This document shows, one piece after another, positions 46,458 through 49,500 of a stretch of 49,500 bases of DNA (the first letter of the stretch is position 1; each line of letters starts with the position of its first letter). Source of the stretch: Adiantum capillus-veneris (Eukaryota > Streptophyta > Polypodiopsida > Polypodiales > Pteridaceae); contig CM043944.1 of assembly GCA_014529385.2 (NCBI GenBank), positions 52,947,268 through 52,996,767 on the forward strand. Reading direction: 5' to 3'. The notes beneath the pieces are model-generated. The model saw only the letters and a program-made list of their open reading frames with translations, was not told where the DNA came from and searched no databases. The translations under genes and the position numbers were made by a program.

Positions 46458-46854
46458 GCTAATTATACTTATGTGTTTACTTAGTGTATTCTTTGGAAAC
46501 TCAAAACCTTAGTTGCTACTCCTCTTAGCCTTTGAAAACAAGCACTTAAGTATCTACACCCACGGCTCGAATTGGTTAGTTATAGAGAGTAGTGGGGTGG
46601 GTCTAACATAGCAAAATTGCCAAGGAATAGTTTCTTTTGGACTTCTTATGGATCAATCATGGTAAAGCCGTAGGCAAGTCTAAAAAGACCCCATTATTAA
46701 GACCAAAGCTCCCAAGGTGTGCACCATATCCCACGTAGTGGGCTCAACAAAACCAATAATAGATCGGAGTCCCACTTACATATAATTAACAAAATCAACC
46801 ATTAATAGGCTACTTAAGGACCTCTCTTTTTAAGCAAGAAAAGAGAAACCAAAT
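46458..46854 (-). other. Chromovirus 5' leader
   Basis: Non-coding leader between the primer-binding site and gag. No structured element was recognised. Confidence 0.7.
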
Positions 46855-46866
46855 GCTCTGATACCA
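46855..46866 (-). promoter_or_regulatory. Chromovirus primer-binding site (tRNA-Met type)
   Basis: On the minus strand TGGTATCAGAGC lies one base inside the 5' LTR. It is the same primer type as the copia element. Confidence 0.9.
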
Positions 46867-46867
46867 A

Positions 46868-47657
46868 TGTAATGTCAATGGCCTATGAACTTTGAGAATA
46901 GCGAGATTAAGAGAATTAGAGTGAGTAGTTTTGTGAGAGTACTTTGAGAACTTGGAGGGTGAACTTAATTGATGGTAGCAACATAAACATAGTACTTAAT
47001 TAACTTGGCATGAACAATACTTTTGCAAGAGAGAGATTATTAGAGAACATGACAATAGATGAGGACCGGATTTACTTGGAGCCAATTCCCCCTCCAAAAG
47101 GCGTTTGTATTATAGATTCTCCCATCAAGAGAGACTTTGTTACAATAGAATCTTTGTGTTCCTTGTGACCTTGGTGATGCTATGAAGATGGAAAGCTTCA
47201 TGCATCATGAGCTTAACATAAACTTTGCAAAAAGCATTAACTATCCCAAGCCTCAATCCCAAGGCCTCAAGAACATTAGTCTTTTAAGCATGTGAGAAAC
47301 ACCTCAAGCTTTTGGGTAAAGTTCCCACTAACATTTAGCAAGCCAACAAGCACCTCATGCTTGGGTAGGATTCTCACCTCAAGTCAGCCCTAGCTTAAGG
47401 TCAAATGACTTTTGAACACTAACTTTTGGAGGTCTTTAATGAAGCTAACCCTATGGTCTTCAAGCTCCATTAGGTAGCATTGCTCTTTAACATACCATCT
47501 CTCATTTGGACCCCTTTTACCCTTGGCCCCATGTCGAGACAAATCCATAAACACATGTCTATATTCTAACCCTTGTTCTTGTTTATTCTCCCACATTAAA
47601 TGAACAGTTTAATATGAGAAAATCATTTGGGTCAGTTACATATTAGATTTTATGACA
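46868..47657 (-). repeat. Chromovirus 5' LTR (right copy)
   Basis: This 790-bp copy begins TGTAATGTC and ends TATGACA. Compared with the left LTR it has an internal deletion of about 630 bases at about 47268, where both flanks share TCAA. Confidence 0.87.
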
Positions 47658-47888
47658 AGGTGAGTGAGGGCAATAATGGAAAGGGCAAAAGAAAATGACT
47701 TGTTATTGTGGCTAGAGACCGGTTAAAAGCAGGGATTTCTGGGTCTCTAAGCGGACGAGCTTGGTTGCAAGAGCACATAGTGTCACCTTTCACGTGCCAT
47801 GAACCCGTATGCAATACATATCTGAATTAAACTAACCATGCCTAGTAGCTTATGTATCTATTTATCTATACTATATATAAACACTGCA

Positions 47889-48315
47889 TTTAGGGAATAT
47901 TTAAGGGAGTTTTGCGAGGCTTTTTTAGATGACCTTTGTGTTTATTCTTCTTGGAAAGAAAATCTATCATGTTTATGAAAAGTGTTTGAAAGGTGCAGAT
48001 TGTATCGTATCTCATTAAACCCTTTTAAATACCAATTTTGGGTTAAAAATGGAGTCATTTTAGGACATATAGTATCCAAGAATGGGATTTTCACGGATGA
48101 GAGAAAAATTAAAGCCATTTCCAATTTGTCAGCACCCACAAACTATAAGAGAGTTCAAAGGTTCATGAGCTATGTTTGGTTTATCGACGGTTTATTTTAA
48201 ACTTTGTCGAGATAGCCCACCCATTGTACAAGCTTCTTATTGAGTTTCATTGGATCAGGGAGTGTGACCATGCTTATGAGTTATTGAAAAGGGCCTTGAC
48301 ACCTTGCATGGTCTA
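47889..48315 (+). pseudogene. Gypsy reverse transcriptase and RNase H fragment, plus strand
   Basis: Plus-strand frames read REYLREFCEAFLDDLCVYSS, with FLDD as the YxDD variant. After a stop they continue VFERCRLYRISLNPFKYQFW, VILGHIVSKNGIFTDERKI and VQRFMSYV, then ECDHAYELLKRALTPC, the start of RNase H. The FLDDLCVYS motif differs from the chromodomain lineage, so this belongs to another gypsy group. It has no LTRs and is broken by stops. It lies just outside the chromovirus 5' LTR in the opposite orientation. Confidence 0.85.
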
Positions 48316-48861
48316 AGAGGTTGTTCATATGAAAACCATTCTTTTAAGCATTGAATCTCTCCTCTTGACTCACATAGCCGCATAAAGCATACATATCCTC
48401 AACACCTTTTCCTGCTGGGTATTCACACCTGCTCTGACATTATGGCACACATTTGTAAGCACCCTTGACACTGATTTCCACACTTTCTGGCATCAACACT
48501 TTTTAAATGCATCAACATTTGCAAAATAAGTAGCACAAAGAATATCCAAAGGACTTGAGCCGGACTTGAGCCCATCGTGGCAGCCATAGAACAGAAAACA
48601 CGTGAGCTAGCCATTGATTGATATTGAGCACAAAAAGTAAAATATTGAAATGCATCTAACCTGTGTGAAAAGCAGGCACCTAGGTTTAATTTTAATGGAC
48701 TCATCTGTTGCCCGCGTATGGCATGGGCTTAAGTACACCTCTCAAAGAATCATCCTAGCCACATTCTTGTCAAATAAGGAAATTAAATACCTAAAGACAA
48801 AATAAACATTGGGGTCACATTGGGCTATTGACTTGAGATGCTACAACCATAAAGTAATGCC
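48316..48861. other. Unrecognised DNA
   Basis: No coding or repeat signature is seen, apart from a 10-base duplicate GGACTTGAGC near 48550-48572. Confidence 0.5.
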
Positions 48862-49039
48862 TTAAATTTGATGCTAGCCTTCAATTTCACACAATTTTTA
48901 ATGACACCTTATAGTGCTATGACATGCATCAAATGACACCAAAAGTAGCATTAAATTTGATACTACCCTTCAATTTCACAAAGTTTTTAATGACACCTTA
49001 TAGTGCTATGATAGACATCAAATGACACCAAAAGTCTTT
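48862..49039. repeat. 89-bp tandem duplication
   Basis: The block TTAAATTTGATGCTAGCC... recurs at 48951 after 89 bases. Both copies contain CTTATAGTGCTATGA and CATCAAATGACACCAAAAG. They differ at about eight positions. Confidence 0.9.
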
Positions 49040-49500
49040 TCCCTAGGCTTCAATCATTAGATCTAAATTCAACCTCTTTTCATATCTTATAAGGATGGTA
49101 TGAGGTTCTTCCATAGGTGTTCAAATTCTTTTTTGTCACCATTTACAATTAATATATATGGATTTTACAAGAGGAGATGATGAAAACTTGACTTTTTTTT
49201 TTTCAAAATTAACACTCTCTGGAACCTAAGCAAGATTTTTTTTTTTGAAATGCTTATTTGAGCTTGAATTGCATTAACAAGGAAAAATCTAAGCAAGGTT
49301 TTTCCTTGTTCTCTTCCTCTCAATTGACATTTTTGAATTTGAAAGCAGCATGATTGTAAGCTGAGGCACTTTTTGGCCTCCAAAGGCATTAGTACCCAAG
49401 GGTCAAGGTCATTCAATTTTTCTTGTTCGACAAGTGTCCTGTGGAGCTTAAAATTCTTGTGAATGAATAGAAAGAGATCTTAACCTTTTAAATGCTATTC
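49040..49500. other. Unrecognised AT-rich DNA to the window end
   Basis: It contains poly-T runs at 49191-49203 and 49234-49245. No gene is supported. Confidence 0.5.

Larger units (their letters stand above)
40494..47657 (-). mobile_element. Degraded chromodomain Ty3/gypsy element (chromovirus)
   Basis: LTR copies at 40494-41805 (truncated, 3') and 46868-47657 (5') flank minus-strand gag, protease, RT, RNase H, integrase and a chromodomain remnant. The primer-binding site TGGTATCAGAGC is at 46855-46866 and a purine tract GAGAGAGG abuts the left LTR at about 41808-41818. The order of domains and the C-terminal chromodomain identify the chromovirus branch. The RT active-site region is deleted and several frames are broken. 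The left end has lost about 120 bases of LTR, so the target duplication cannot be read. Confidence 0.9.

Overview
The window is plant nuclear DNA. It has short GT-AG introns in a CACTA transposase gene, a TNP2/TNPA-type CACTA element, Tat-lineage and chromodomain Ty3/gypsy elements, a Ty1/copia element with a tRNA-Met primer site, L1-type LINE fragments, and very long (AG)n/(AC)n/(TC)n tracts. I recognise no intact host gene; almost everything readable is mobile DNA. The density of nesting suggests a large, repeat-rich genome. The species cannot be fixed from this sequence alone.

Layout. 1-6204: microsatellite-rich, unrecognised DNA with a possible copia LTR end (about 2263-2678) and an inverted fragment of the copia LTR described next (about 5237-5580). 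6205-27995: a three-level nest. A Ty1/copia element (minus strand, LTRs 6205-6970 and 27221-27995) is split inside its RNase H by a Tat-lineage Ty3/gypsy element (minus strand, LTRs 7235-8375 and 22385-23531, 4-bp target duplication ACGG). That element is itself split in its 5' leader by a complete CACTA transposon (plus strand, 14574-22184, 12-bp terminal inverted repeats, target duplication TAC). The CACTA element carries a TNP2-type transposase gene with two in-frame stops, an apparently open TNPA-like gene, clustered subterminal repeats, and what looks like a captured fragment of a heavy-metal-associated (HIPP-type) host gene. 28240-29990: two LINE fragments in tail-to-tail orientation.

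31484-38355: a non-autonomous LTR element (minus strand) with LTRs of about 2.4-2.5 kb. Its internal region is only about 2 kb and encodes a gag-like protein plus a long, unrecognised acidic protein, with no reverse transcriptase or integrase. It shares an unusual primer-binding-site sequence with the Tat element, and probably a 4-bp target duplication, so it may be mobilised by relatives of that element. 38356-40493: giant compound microsatellites and a 331-bp tandem duplication. 40494-47657: a degraded chromodomain Ty3/gypsy element (minus strand) that has lost its RT active-site region. 47889-48315: a plus-strand reverse-transcriptase fragment of another gypsy lineage. 48862-49039: an 89-bp tandem repeat.

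The insertion order in the nest can be read directly: copia first, then the Tat gypsy, then CACTA. The parts most worth following up are the acidic-ORF non-autonomous retrotransposon and its likely partner, and the CACTA element with its captured HMA fragment and palindromic subterminal array.
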